Source: Tranzscheliella williamsii (Eukaryota; Basidiomycota; Ustilaginomycetes; Ustilaginales; Ustilaginaceae). Taken from it: DNA of 64,000 bases. Below are positions 34,238 through 44,480 of the stretch, in pieces. The stretch spans positions 62,001 to 126,000 of the forward strand of contig JALBYF010000017.1 of assembly GCA_023212725.1 (NCBI GenBank). Direction: 5' to 3'. Each line of letters starts with the position of its first letter. Positions within the stretch are counted from its first letter, which is position 1. Below the pieces are notes generated by a model, which saw nothing but the letters and a program-made list of their open reading frames with translations, was not told where the DNA came from and did no database searches. A program made the position numbers and the translations under genes.

Positions 34238-37200
34238 CTAGGCGTAGAACTTCTTGTTGATGAGGTGTACGAGCAGGTTAACGCTGAACTCGGCTGCGCC
34301 GTCGAGGATGGTGATGGTGGGCTGGTTGTTGAACTGGTGTTCGAGCAGGTCTTCGATGCGCAGGTCCGTGCTGAGGCCGGTCGAGGCACCTCCGAGCAGC
34401 TCGATTGTGAAGAGGCCCGGCTGGTCGGACGAGATGGTCAGGTGGATCACATCCGCTCCTGCCGACCCCGCACCGGCCCCCTTCGTTCCGCCGACCAGCG
34501 GGCTGGCAACGGCGGAAGGCTTCAGCATGCCTTCGATGACTACCAGAACGCCCTTTTCTAGCAACTTGTGCGCGGGGTACTTGTACGAGCCAAACTTGGG
34601 TACTTTGCCGCCGTTCTGCTTCAGGCTGCGCAGATGAAAGTACTGCTGACTAAACGGCAGCACAAAGCGCTTTTTGCCTTTGCGCCCGCCTTGCATGGTC
34701 TGCATACTCGCGTCGATGTAGGAGTGGTAGCTGTTGATCTGCTCTTCCAGATACGACTTCTTTTCTCCCAAGGTTTTCAGTGTAGCATGCATCGCCGCCT
34801 TCTCGTTATGCCGCTGGATGCGCTTTCGATGCTTGTTGCGGATATCGATGGCAATGGCGTTGAGCATGTCCTGGTACTTATTCCCGCGTGAGACCTTGCC
34901 CAGCTGTTCAAGTCGCAGCATGTTTTCCAGCGTCCGTGCTTTGAGCTCGGCAAACGAGAGGCGCCGCACGTCCTCAAGCTTGCCTCCTCCGCCGTTGCCG
35001 CCGTACATGGGTAGGCCTGGGGGTCGCAGTCCGCGCTGTCGTTGCCGTTCGGCAGCGATTTCGAGCGAAACGATCTCCTCCCACTGCAACTCTTCCTGAT
35101 CGGTGACCGGAGCAACAAATACATCCACCAACGTCTTTCCAGACTGCACTTTCAACAGGGACAGGACCAGCCGCTTGGTTTCGACAAACAAGGCTTTCGT
35201 CTCCGCCTCGGGGTCTTGCAGCGTAGCCATGCGAGAGACAAGCTCAAAGGTGATCTCGCTCTCTCGTGCCGAGTTCAACTCTTGACTGTGGGAGACTGGC
35301 GCGGCGCCCAGCTCGCCTAGGATGACGCGGAGCGGATCCTCGGCATGAGGCGCAAGATGCTCAATCTGCTCCGACAGCAGCAGATGCATCGAGTAAATCT
35401 CGTTGGGCGAGATGTAAATAACCGGTTTCTGCTGGACAGTGTGATCCAGGAACTCGTCTGCGTTGAACTGCAGCTCGGCATCAGGGCAGTCGATGATGGT
35501 GTATAGCCACTTGGTGAATCGTTCCGAGGCATGCGAGACATACTCGTTCAGCGGCTGCAGGTACGGGTTGTCGTCTGAAAACAGCTTGCCCACGGCAATC
35601 TGCGTCAGCATCTTGGACACCTCAGAAAGGTTCTTCCGCTGCACTGGCCCGACCAGGGTTTCGACGACATCGAACCCTTCGGGAGCAACAATAGCAGGGT
35701 TCAGGTAGCGATAATAGATGAGGTGTCCCACAACTTTAATCAGTGCGTCTTCGGGTTCGTTGGGGAACTTGCTCTGTAACGAGCGGAACACTTCCCTCGC
35801 AATGTATCGCACGCCGTAAGGCACCTTGCGGGTCGAACCGAGAATGGCAGACAGGAAGGCCTCTGTGGTGGCCCGCAGCGACTGCAGATGGCGGATGAAG
35901 ATGGTTCGGGCCATAGGGTCGGCAAGCGCTTCGTGGAAGGTGGCCTCCAGAGGTCGGCGACTTGGTTGGCCCGTTTCCATCTCCTCCTGGTTGATGGTAG
36001 CACGGTAGATGGCGCACGGATCGGTCACGAGGTCTAGGCCTTCCTGCTCCATGATCCCTTGAACCAAAGGCGACAGTAGAGTTTTGAGATACTTGCGCTC
36101 GTTGGTGCCTCGGTAATACTGTGCGATCAGCTTGATAAACTGTGCGTTACCCCGGATGAACTCTTGGACTGTGTTGACGAATCCGAGCTCCTCTTCTACA
36201 CATCTCTGGAAGAGTTTTAGCAGCAGATATTCTTCTCGGGCCTTCTGTGCGTAGCCAAAGAGTGTAAGAACAATCTTTTCGACTTGTCGCTTGTCCTTGT
36301 CCAGCATATCAATCTTGCCTACCCGTGCGAAGAGGCGAGCGAGGTACTCTGGTCGAGTTTGCAGGGCGTAGAAGAGCTCTTGGTAAAGTTCCAGCTTTCT
36401 TCTGGATGCTCGATCCAAAGCATGGTCGGCGAAAGGATCGTTGGCAGCGACAAGAACCGAATTGCGACGCTGATAGGCAGCTGCAGCATCGCGCTGACCA
36501 AGCAGACCACGCTCGTTCTTGGCTTTGATCAGCTCCTCGATGCCGATCTTGTTCTTGACGAGTAAGGCGATCTTGGTATCGAGTTCAGAAACGTCGGTCT
36601 CTAGCGTCTGGTTCTCACGAATGCTTCGGACGACCAGTTTGCGGAGACGCTCGACCTCGATCTCATCCTCGAAGTCCGCATCGGAATCATTGAGCAGATG
36701 GCCGAAGTTCTTGATAGTGGCGACAGGAACGTTCTTGCCCATGGTCAAGCTTCGGTACTGCTCGCCCTGCTGTCGGCCTCGGAAGATACTCTGAATCTTG
36801 ACTACTTTGTCCATGTGATCGTGGTAGTGGCGCAGACGGGCAAAGTGAGCTCTCCTGCTGAGCAGACCGCGTACAAGAGACTGCAGATGGACGGCGACGG
36901 GTTCGCTCTGGATCAAATGGTTCTTCCACCAGTCGTATTCTTGTCGGACGAGAACACCACGAATGGCGGCTTGAATGCCGACTACATCGGGCGTGACGAA
37001 GTCGAGCTGCTTCTTTTGCTCTTGGTGTTTTCTCCTCGCCAGAGCCGCTCGCGCGAACGATTGCAGACCGCCCACCGCCACTTTGACCTCTACCTTTTGC
37101 AGCGCAGATCGCATTTGTACATGGTTTTTGCGGGCCAACACGCCTCGAATCTGAGCTTGGACTCGAGTGATAGCGTCGCTAGAGTTTCGAAGACCACGGA

Positions 37201-39568
37201 TCGTCCCAAGTAGCTTCTGCTTGGCCAACACTGATCTACAGGCAGCCTGCAGTTTGATAACATCCTCGGTAGAATCGCCAATGCGGAAGATGAGGTCATT
37301 GTATGCTCGGCGCGCCAGATGCCCCCTGATCTGAGCCTGTAGGCCCACTACACCAGCCTCGTGCTGATCCAAAGCCTTGATGTTCTGGTAGAATCTACGG
37401 CGGAAGAGAGCGCCGCGTGCACGCGCTTGAAAGTTTTCGAAGGCAGCAGCATTGCGATGATCGTAGATGCGCTTAACATGCTCGGCGTGGGATTGACGGG
37501 AAAGGTGTGCACGCACGGCTGCCTGGATGCCGATGTAAGTACGGGTGCTTGTGCTGAGGGCCGCCTGTTTGCGATGGTGAAATCGTCTTGCAAGGATACC
37601 CCGAATCTGGGCCTGGATCATTGGTGCCCAACGCGACACAATACGGTCGTCCTCCATCTGACGCTGCCGTGCTTCTTGTTCGAGTATACGCAGTCGCTCG
37701 GCTTCCGCAGCAGCTGCAGCCAACCTTGCTTCTTCCTCGCGCCGGCGCCGAATTTCAGCCTGCACGCGCTGGGCAAAGTCGATCCTGGCGAGAAAAGCCC
37801 GCGAAGCGGTCTGTAGAGCTACTACTGCATCGACATTCTCGTAGAGCTCGCGGTTGATTCTGTCCTCCTCGGTCTCGGGTTCGGGTTCGGGCTCGATGTT
37901 CATCTCTTTAGCCAGTGCCTTTCCGACGCCACCAAACGAAGGCATGGCGACGCCAGAGGCGTCGAGACCTTTCTGTGTCTTTTGCAGCTGGTCGTCGGTA
38001 AATTCGAGCTTGCCGATCAGGTTCCCAACCTTCAAGGCTCTGCCCTGCCTTGCTAAGACGTGACTGAGAGCGTGGATACAGTAAACCACCTTGGGGAAGT
38101 TCTTCTTCTCATAAAGATCGGTCAGCTCGAACTGGAAGAAAATGGGAAGGCCCACCTTGTTGATGAACTTGAAGAAGTAATTGATGTTGTCGGTATGTCG
38201 ATACTGGAGCTTGGGATGAACAAAGATCCTAGGCACGCAGTCTGGCTCGAACATTTTGGCGAGTTTAGCTAGGAATATACCGTCTCTCATCTCGTTTTCC
38301 ATCTCGACAACGTGACCGAGCTGCTCGCCCACTTGAAGCTCCATCCATTCCTTTGCTTCTCCACAGTGGCATAGGTACTCGTACGCCTGAAGCAGATGAC
38401 GCTGGGTGTCCATCCACTTGCTACCGCTGGAAAAGGGGAGGGAGGAGGTGGCTGAGGGTCGACCAAGGGCCATGGTGCCGGGTCCATCCGCTCGAGCGAG
38501 TCGAATGCGGCCATGTAGGCCGGCAACATCCTCTGCGCCGGTGGTGATGCCTGGTAAAACAATCTCCCCTCCCTGGTCTTCACTCTCCATGCGACCAGGC
38601 CTGGACGGCTTCTGCCAGCCCTCTTCCATGGTGGGCTGCAAGTGGAGACCATTGATACCATTGGCCAGACCTTGCGTACCGCCATCGATGCTATGGGTTT
38701 TCTGGCCTCGAGACTTGCCCACCGTCATTCGTGTGTGGCCCGAGTCTGCGCCGCCAGGGATGTCGTCGCTTTTCTGCGTGAAATTTTTGATCATTTGCAG
38801 CGCACCGACGCTGGAGCGTTTCAAGTCTTTGACGCCCCCGAGATGCAACTGGGAGGGCCCATGGTGGGAGGAGTTGTTACTGGTGCCGGTGCCGTGGCTC
38901 CAGAAGCTGCCTTGGGTCGGCGTGGGGGGAGACTGAATCCAGGAGGCATCGTCTTTCTTTGGTGACGAAAGCGGCGAGTCGTTACTGCGTTCGCCTTTTG
39001 TGGGAGACAAAGCTCGCTCGTAGGGTTCTTTGGTGGGTGAGTAGGCTCGAGCTCGCCCGACAGTGGAAGAGTTGAAAAGGTTGTCACGAGGTGCAGGTGG
39101 CATGGAAAAGGGACGCCCGTTGGCGCCGCCGCGGGAGGCTGAGGGGAGCGTTACTTTGCTGAAGGTGGCGGGCGCGTACGCCGAGGGTGAAGAGGCGGAT
39201 TCCCTCGATCCGGAGCTGGTAATGCTTCCGTTGGACTCGAACTGAGCCGGTGAGGGTTGCGCGTGCGGCGAGACGGCAGGGGGCTGAGCAGAACCAGTGG
39301 CGGCAGCCGAAGCTCTTAGCTCGGCCGTACGTTGGGGGTCGAGCGAAGCTGTATGGCGATGGGGGGCGGGAAACCTACGGACGGAGCCCGAGTGCTGTAG
39401 GCCAGTTGGACCGGATGGTCGATTGACGCCATCGGCAGGGGAAGAGAGCGAGAAAGTGCTACTGCGCGATGCGGAGCGTTCGAGGTATTTGGACTGGTAA
39501 GCAAACGGAGTGCTTCGCGCCGTCGGGCTTGCGGCTGGAAGCTGAGGTTTAGCCTGCTGATCCATCAT
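34238..39568 (-). CDS. IQG1: IQGAP-family cytokinesis scaffold (Rng2/Iqg1-like)
   Basis: This 1776-residue single-exon protein has the full IQGAP order. A disordered Ser-rich head spans about 1-380. A calponin-homology domain follows at about 390-500 (EYLCHCGEAKEWMELQVG, IFVHPKLQYRHTDNINYFF). About eleven IQ-like helices lie at about 580-950 (for example VGLQAQIRGHLARR). A RasGAP-like domain lies at about 1110-1290 (YYRYLNPAIVAPEGF), and a RasGAP C-terminal domain follows at about 1500-1750. Such proteins bind actin, calmodulin or myosin light chains and Rho GTPases, and organise the contractile ring. The open frame extends back to a GTG at 39622; the first ATGs are at 39568 and 39565. Confidence 0.95.
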   Translation of the reverse strand: MMDQQAKPQLPAASPTARSTPFAYQSKYLERSASRSSTFSLSSPADGVNRPSGPTGLQHSGSVRRFPAPHRHTASLDPQRTAELRASAAATGSAQPPAVSPHAQPSPAQFESNGSITSSGSRESASSPSAYAPATFSKVTLPSASRGGANGRPFSMPPAPRDNLFNSSTVGRARAYSPTKEPYERALSPTKGERSNDSPLSSPKKDDASWIQSPPTPTQGSFWSHGTGTSNNSSHHGPSQLHLGGVKDLKRSSVGALQMIKNFTQKSDDIPGGADSGHTRMTVGKSRGQKTHSIDGGTQGLANGINGLHLQPTMEEGWQKPSRPGRMESEDQGGEIVLPGITTGAEDVAGLHGRIRLARADGPGTMALGRPSATSSLPFSSGSKWMDTQRHLLQAYEYLCHCGEAKEWMELQVGEQLGHVVEMENEMRDGIFLAKLAKMFEPDCVPRIFVHPKLQYRHTDNINYFFKFINKVGLPIFFQFELTDLYEKKNFPKVVYCIHALSHVLARQGRALKVGNLIGKLEFTDDQLQKTQKGLDASGVAMPSFGGVGKALAKEMNIEPEPEPETEEDRINRELYENVDAVVALQTASRAFLARIDFAQRVQAEIRRRREEEARLAAAAAEAERLRILEQEARQRQMEDDRIVSRWAPMIQAQIRGILARRFHHRKQAALSTSTRTYIGIQAAVRAHLSRQSHAEHVKRIYDHRNAAAFENFQARARGALFRRRFYQNIKALDQHEAGVVGLQAQIRGHLARRAYNDLIFRIGDSTEDVIKLQAACRSVLAKQKLLGTIRGLRNSSDAITRVQAQIRGVLARKNHVQMRSALQKVEVKVAVGGLQSFARAALARRKHQEQKKQLDFVTPDVVGIQAAIRGVLVRQEYDWWKNHLIQSEPVAVHLQSLVRGLLSRRAHFARLRHYHDHMDKVVKIQSIFRGRQQGEQYRSLTMGKNVPVATIKNFGHLLNDSDADFEDEIEVERLRKLVVRSIRENQTLETDVSELDTKIALLVKNKIGIEELIKAKNERGLLGQRDAAAAYQRRNSVLVAANDPFADHALDRASRRKLELYQELFYALQTRPEYLARLFARVGKIDMLDKDKRQVEKIVLTLFGYAQKAREEYLLLKLFQRCVEEELGFVNTVQEFIRGNAQFIKLIAQYYRGTNERKYLKTLLSPLVQGIMEQEGLDLVTDPCAIYRATINQEEMETGQPSRRPLEATFHEALADPMARTIFIRHLQSLRATTEAFLSAILGSTRKVPYGVRYIAREVFRSLQSKFPNEPEDALIKVVGHLIYYRYLNPAIVAPEGFDVVETLVGPVQRKNLSEVSKMLTQIAVGKLFSDDNPYLQPLNEYVSHASERFTKWLYTIIDCPDAELQFNADEFLDHTVQQKPVIYISPNEIYSMHLLLSEQIEHLAPHAEDPLRVILGELGAAPVSHSQELNSARESEITFELVSRMATLQDPEAETKALFVETKRLVLSLLKVQSGKTLVDVFVAPVTDQEELQWEEIVSLEIAAERQRQRGLRPPGLPMYGGNGGGGKLEDVRRLSFAELKARTLENMLRLEQLGKVSRGNKYQDMLNAIAIDIRNKHRKRIQRHNEKAAMHATLKTLGEKKSYLEEQINSYHSYIDASMQTMQGGRKGKKRFVLPFSQQYFHLRSLKQNGGKVPKFGSYKYPAHKLLEKGVLVVIEGMLKPSAVASPLVGGTKGAGAGSAGADVIHLTISSDQPGLFTIELLGGASTGLSTDLRIEDLLEHQFNNQPTITILDGAAEFSVNLLVHLINKKFYA

Positions 39569-41444
39569 GATTCGCCTGTTGCAGGTGGATGCAGGCAACA
39601 GATCAGCTACAATTGCGAGCACCCAGGTTGGTGTTCAGCCGCTTTGTCGAGATTAGAAGACACAGCTGGAGCGGTTCAGTGCGCCAGGAGAGTGTTGGAC
39701 TCCAGCTTCGACCTTGTGCAGGGAGGAGAGTAACGAAGAAGTCGCCCCAGAACCAGATGGATGACGGTGGAAATATGATGTTGCCGGTGTTGTAACTGTC
39801 GTTACTGGGTCGTAGCACGTGCTCGTAACGTATCGTAAGCGCGTCTCTGTTGTTCGTGTCAGGATCAGTCGTAGAAGAGCGAAAGGACGCAACGCGGCGG
39901 GACTGGCGGTGGGCGGAAGGAAGGGCGCTGCGGTCGACGGATGTTGGAGAAGGGTCGGCGGACGGTGTCGAAGCGGATGAGATGGAAGAACGGAGAAAGG
40001 CAGCAGGAGAGAAGGAAGCGACGGGAGAGAAGCAGGTAATGGCGCTGCTGAGTCTAAGCCAGATGACGGCGTCCGGGTGTGAGGCAGACAGGGGAACAGG
40101 ACGAGCCGAGCAACACTCACACCTGCTAGCACTACTTCACACGCTCACATCACCGACTTATATTTTATATTGACCGTTCCGATCGAGTACCTACGTCCTA
40201 TTTCACGATGAGCGATTCACTCAAAAACTAGTTATACACGTACTATGGCTGCGCTTGTATTTTCAAGTGTATCGTGATTTTGACCATGTCATCTGCGCGA
40301 TATGGACGTATATATACTCTTTATACACACAACGATGCCCACTTTGCTCTGGTCTTCTCGGGCCATGGCGCATAGTGCTGACATGGTCTCTGGGGTCTCG
40401 ATGACGCGGGCTGAAGCAAGGCGAATTCGTGTATGCACGCAGCTTTCTAAGCTGGCAAATGCGACGAGGAGCCTAGCAGCAGCTCCCATCCGCTTCGAGC
40501 CGGAGTTCATTGCACTCTGTATATCCTACACGGACGAGCCCCCTGCCACTACGGCAAGCCCCAGATGAAGGCGGCATCGTGATAACCACTACAGTGCGAT
40601 GACCATGTCCCGCCCACGACAATCTGAGTAGACGGGGTTGCGAGCGCGTGTTCGAAGGTTAGCTGTTGTTCTCGCGTTGACTATTACAAACCGTTCCAAA
40701 ACAAGCACAGGATGGTATCCGTGACAGGGTCCTGATTTCGAATGTGCCGTATACAGATGGTAGTCACTCAGGGGTCCTGTTTGTACAGTTTGAAACATCC
40801 AGACTCACAGCACCACCGCCCCTTTTTCTATGCGCTGCTTTTGGCGCTCCTTAGGAACCACCTCGTACCTGGCATCCTTGCTCCTTTCTTATGAACTGCC
40901 GCGGGGCCAGATAGGCGGCGGTGTAGCGCCCGAGCTCGCACAGGCGCAGCGCCCACCGTCGGCGCCTTTTTATTGTTAGCATCGATGACGAAGCTCTCCC
41001 TTTCCGATGCAGCGGGTAGTTGACCTCGTGGAAGCTATGGCGCTGCCCGCTTTGGTGCGGCAAGTGTCGCCGCTGCCGGTCACCGGCCTAAGCAATAATT
41101 GGGCGTACGAGAAGGCGTGAAAGGCGGCGCGACGCCGTCACGTGACTTGATCCCTTGCTCTGTTGTACTCTAACATCCAAAGTTCGGCACCGCCGGCGAC
41201 GCAGCCTGCCGACACTCGCAGGCAGGCTTCAGACCAAGGCTGACAAGGCGATTGGCTGTGCTGCCCGACATCGAGGACGAGAGCAAAAGACAACTGCATT
41301 CATCGTGACTCGATACCTAGATACAGCAGGCTAGCTGCAAGGTCAGCATAACGGCGACCAAGCCTATTGCACCGTTCAGCGTGACCCACACTACCTGAGA
41401 AGCCAAGAATCCTACACCTGAGGGTTTATACCTGAGGGTCTGCT
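39569..41444. other. Long intergenic region between PEX19 and IQG1
   Basis: Nearly 1.9 kb contain no supported gene. The first 560 bp are pyrimidine-rich on the minus strand and probably are the IQG1 leader and promoter; the open frame at 39653-40132 (-) looks like untranslated leader. A CACGTG core inside GTCACGTGAC lies near 41140. No tRNA or repeat family was recognised. Confidence 0.45.
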
Positions 41445-42643
41445 TTACATGATGGTGCAGTCCTCGCCTCCTGCGCCGCCACCGAAGCCGGGGATGTTTT
41501 CGAGCTCGGCGGGCATGTCGCCGACAATCTCTGGCGGTGGCGCACCGCAGTCCTGCATCTGGTTCATCAGGTCCTGGATCTGGCCGGACAACTCCTTGTT
41601 CTTGCTGTCGTAGTTGGGGTTCTCGAACAGGGTTACGATCTGGCTGATGTACTGGCTCTGCTGTTCGTACCGTTTCCGATCTTCGGCCGAGATGTCTTTC
41701 GACTCGTCGCCGGTGAGGTAGGCCGGATACTTGTCTCGGAGCTCTTTGAGAGGCTCGTAGAGAATGTCACGCGACATGAGTTCGTCCATCATGCCTTCCA
41801 GCATCTTGGCAAACTCGGGATTGTCCAGATCGTCTCCGCCTTGGCCGCCGCCGAGGGCGGCGAGCAGCTTGGCCATTTCGTCGCCGTCTCCGCCGCCGAG
41901 CCCAGCGAATGGGTTGTCGGCAGCCGACGTCGTGGCGGTGGCCGAAGCGTCGCTCTCCTTGAGCTTGTTAAGTGTCGCCGCGATAGCATCATTGAAGTTA
42001 CCGGGTTTGCTCGTGTTGGCCGCAGCCGTGCCGCGCGGGGCTGAGGCAGCCGACTCGGGCACGTTGGCGGAAGTGCCTGCGCCTGCACCCGCCCCTGCAC
42101 CGGCGCCGGCCGCACCGCCTCCGAACCCAACCATCATGGCCTCGAACTGCTTCATCAGCTCTTCTTCGTTGAACTGCTGCTCCCCTTCAGCAGCAGCGCC
42201 AGCAGGAGCGGGTCCAGTCAAGCCCTCGGCACCTGGCTGTGAGCCAAGCTCCTTCATCAACGCTTGCATTCCTTGCGCCAGCTCTTTGGCAAAATCCTCC
42301 GAAAGCACATCATCCAGACCCTCACCAGCTTCCGCCCCTACCGCCGCGCTGTCTTTGTCCGCCGTCACCGCCGCTGTCGACGCGGAGGCAGGCTCGTCGG
42401 TGGACGACGTGGCTGGCGCCGTGGATGGCGCCGACCCGGAGCTCGATGGCTTGTTGAACTCCTCCAAGACGTCTGTAGAGGGCAAGGGGGCGAATGAAAC
42501 CTATTCATATTAGTATGTGCAGTATGTGCGAGCACGCAGAGAGCATGGGACTCACCATCGAGGTCGTCGAGATCCTCCACGTCGTCCGCCGCCGCGTCGC
42601 TCACTACTGGCGGTTTCTCCCGCTGATCTCCTGGTGCGGACAT
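41445..42643 (-). CDS. PEX19: Peroxisomal membrane-protein import receptor Pex19
   Basis: Two exons, 42643-42556 and 42472-41445, encode 371 residues. The phase-1 junction recreates DLDDLDDVLEEFNKP, the N-terminal Pex3-binding region. The acceptor CTCTACAG has a strong pyrimidine tract. The C-terminal domain reads EPLKELRDKYPAYL and QYISQIVTLFENPNYD. The protein ends in CTIM, a CaaX box for farnesylation, as in other Pex19 proteins. Pex19 is the cytosolic chaperone and shuttle for peroxisomal membrane proteins. The middle is Ala/Gly-rich linker. A TTG at 42485 that keeps the frame open is inside the intron and is not the start. Confidence 0.95.
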
Positions 42644-43143
42644 CCCTATCTAGATTGTTTCTACTTGACTGCGTAGGGGGCGTGGGCGAGGAGGAAGGTG
42701 AACAGGCTATTGCAATGTCGTGGCGAAGCAGATGTGCGGGGAAGGGCAGACGAAAATCAAAAGTCACGAGCGGTTTCCGGCTCGACTGCCCGGAAGCTTT
42801 GAAAGCGGCTAAGCGCCCGTCAATCCGAGTACAACCAATGGACAGGCCTTTTGAGCGCTCTTCGCGCAGATGCGTTGTTGGGCTCGGGCGAACAGGATCT
42901 GATCGGGGCCAAATTTCAGTACGTAATCGAGATGGATAGAACCACCCTTTATCTGGAGGGGATCTAACACGTCCGGTACTCCTCCCCCACGTCATGTGGA
43001 CGAGCTCAGGCAGGCTGTCATCATACATGGCTCGTGCCTTCCGCTGACTGTCCATAAGATCGTGCCTGTCTTCGAGGCTTGTTCAGCTCACCCATCATCA
43101 AGCTTCGATCTTGCATCGTTTTTAACCGCCAGATCTCGCAACC
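42644..43143. promoter_or_regulatory. Divergent intergenic region (PEX19 / Gfo-Idh-MocA gene)
   Basis: Exactly 500 bp separate the two divergent start codons. Open frames here are short and unsupported. I recognise no motif with confidence. Confidence 0.4.
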
Positions 43144-44321
43144 ATGTCAGCACCTTATGTCTGCAAGTGGGGTATGTACTCGTTCTTCACCGATGCGAAA
43201 GGCGATGGTATTGTCGCTTACCAACTCTGGTGTGCGGTGTTGTCCACGCAGGTATTCTCGCTACGGGTGGCATCGCCGAGAAGTTTGCCGGCGACCTTGT
43301 GCGCGATCCGGCGAGCCGGTCTGTCTCTGATGTCAAGCATGAGGTGGTAGCTGCTGCGTCGTCGTCTTCTGCGGGACGGGCGCAGGAGTTTCTGACCAAG
43401 GTGGGTGCGGCGAGCAGTGCCAAGGCGTACGGGAGCTATGCCGAGATGGTGGCGGATGCGGAGGTGCAGATTGTGTATGTGGCGACGCCGCACTCGCTGC
43501 ACTACGAGAATGTGCTGCTGTGTCTCGAGGCGGGGAAGCACGTGTGCTGCGAGAAGCCGTTTACCATCAACGAGGCGCAGGCGTCCCATCTGGCGCGCGT
43601 CGCCACCGCCAAGAATCTCTTCCTGATGGAGGCGGTCTGGACGCGCTTCTTCCCACTGGTCATCGAGCTGCAGCGCCTGATCCATGACGAGCGCGTGCTT
43701 GGAAAGATCAGCCGCGTCTACAGCGACTTGAGCGTCGCTTTCACGCCAGACCCACAGCACCGCCTCTTCAACCCCGAGCTCGGCGGCGGCGCGCTCCTCG
43801 ACCTCGGCATCTACGCGCTCACCTGGCAAATGCTCACCCTCTACCAGCACCCAGACAACCGCGCCACCGCCCCGCTCGTCCAGGGCAGCATCATCAAGAC
43901 ACCCCTGACCGGCGTCGACGAATCGACCAGCATGCTGCTCAACTTCCCCACCCTCGGCGCACAGGGTATCGCGACCACCAACATGGCCGTCCGCTCCTCC
44001 GCCCACTACGTCGTCCTCATCCAGGGCGACAAGGCCGACATCACCGTGCCCTTTCCGCCCTACCGCCCCGAGAAGTTCATAATCCACTACAAGGACGCAT
44101 CCGGCGCTTACACGGGCCAGTCGGACACCAAGACCTTCGAAATCCCCGGCCAAGGCATGTTCTGGGAGGCCGACGCCTGCGCACGTGCCCTCCGCGACGG
44201 CCGCCTCCAAGAACCACGCTGCTCCCTCGACGAGTCCCAGCTAACCATGCGCATCATGGACTCCGTCCGCTACTCGAACGACTTCAGGTACCCAGACCAC
44301 ATCGAGCACGTCCGCTCCTGA
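43144..44321 (+). CDS. Gfo/Idh/MocA-family NAD(P) oxidoreductase (dihydrodiol/xylose dehydrogenase-like)
   Basis: Exons 43144-43171 and 43252-44321 encode 365 residues. The phase-1 splice restores the Rossmann start CKWGILATGGIAEKF, which neither exon shows alone. Further landmarks are YVATPHSLHYENVLLCLEAGKHV, the catalytic-lysine motif EKPF, and GGGALLDLGIYALTW. The family includes trans-1,2-dihydrobenzene-1,2-diol dehydrogenase and NADP-dependent xylose dehydrogenases, which oxidise sugars or diols. The exact substrate is not visible. No targeting signal is seen. The C-terminus (HVRS) is not a peroxisomal signal. Confidence 0.92.
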
Positions 44322-44480
44322 GCCGCCCGCCCTTTCCACCTACTCACTGTAATCATCGCATAACGCGCTTGACGCAAGTCGGAAGAAATCTGTCCTGTAT
44401 GATGTAGTCTAAAAAGTGCACAACATTGGCGGCTTGCACCGCCGCGAGCGCGAGCAGCGCGGGTGGTGTGAGCTGCACGG

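Noticed and set aside
39653..40132. 159-codon minus-strand frame upstream of IQG1
   Set aside because: The Pro/Leu/Ser-rich translation and position fit a pyrimidine-rich leader, not a protein.
40640..40670. Possible tRNA B box (GTGTTCGAAGG)
   Set aside because: No matching acceptor stem or A box nearby.
44319..44361. Cryptic peroxisomal signal by stop-codon readthrough, as known for some smut enzymes
   Set aside because: I read past the stops of the Gfo/Idh gene and the CLYBL-like gene; neither extension ends in an SKL-like tripeptide.
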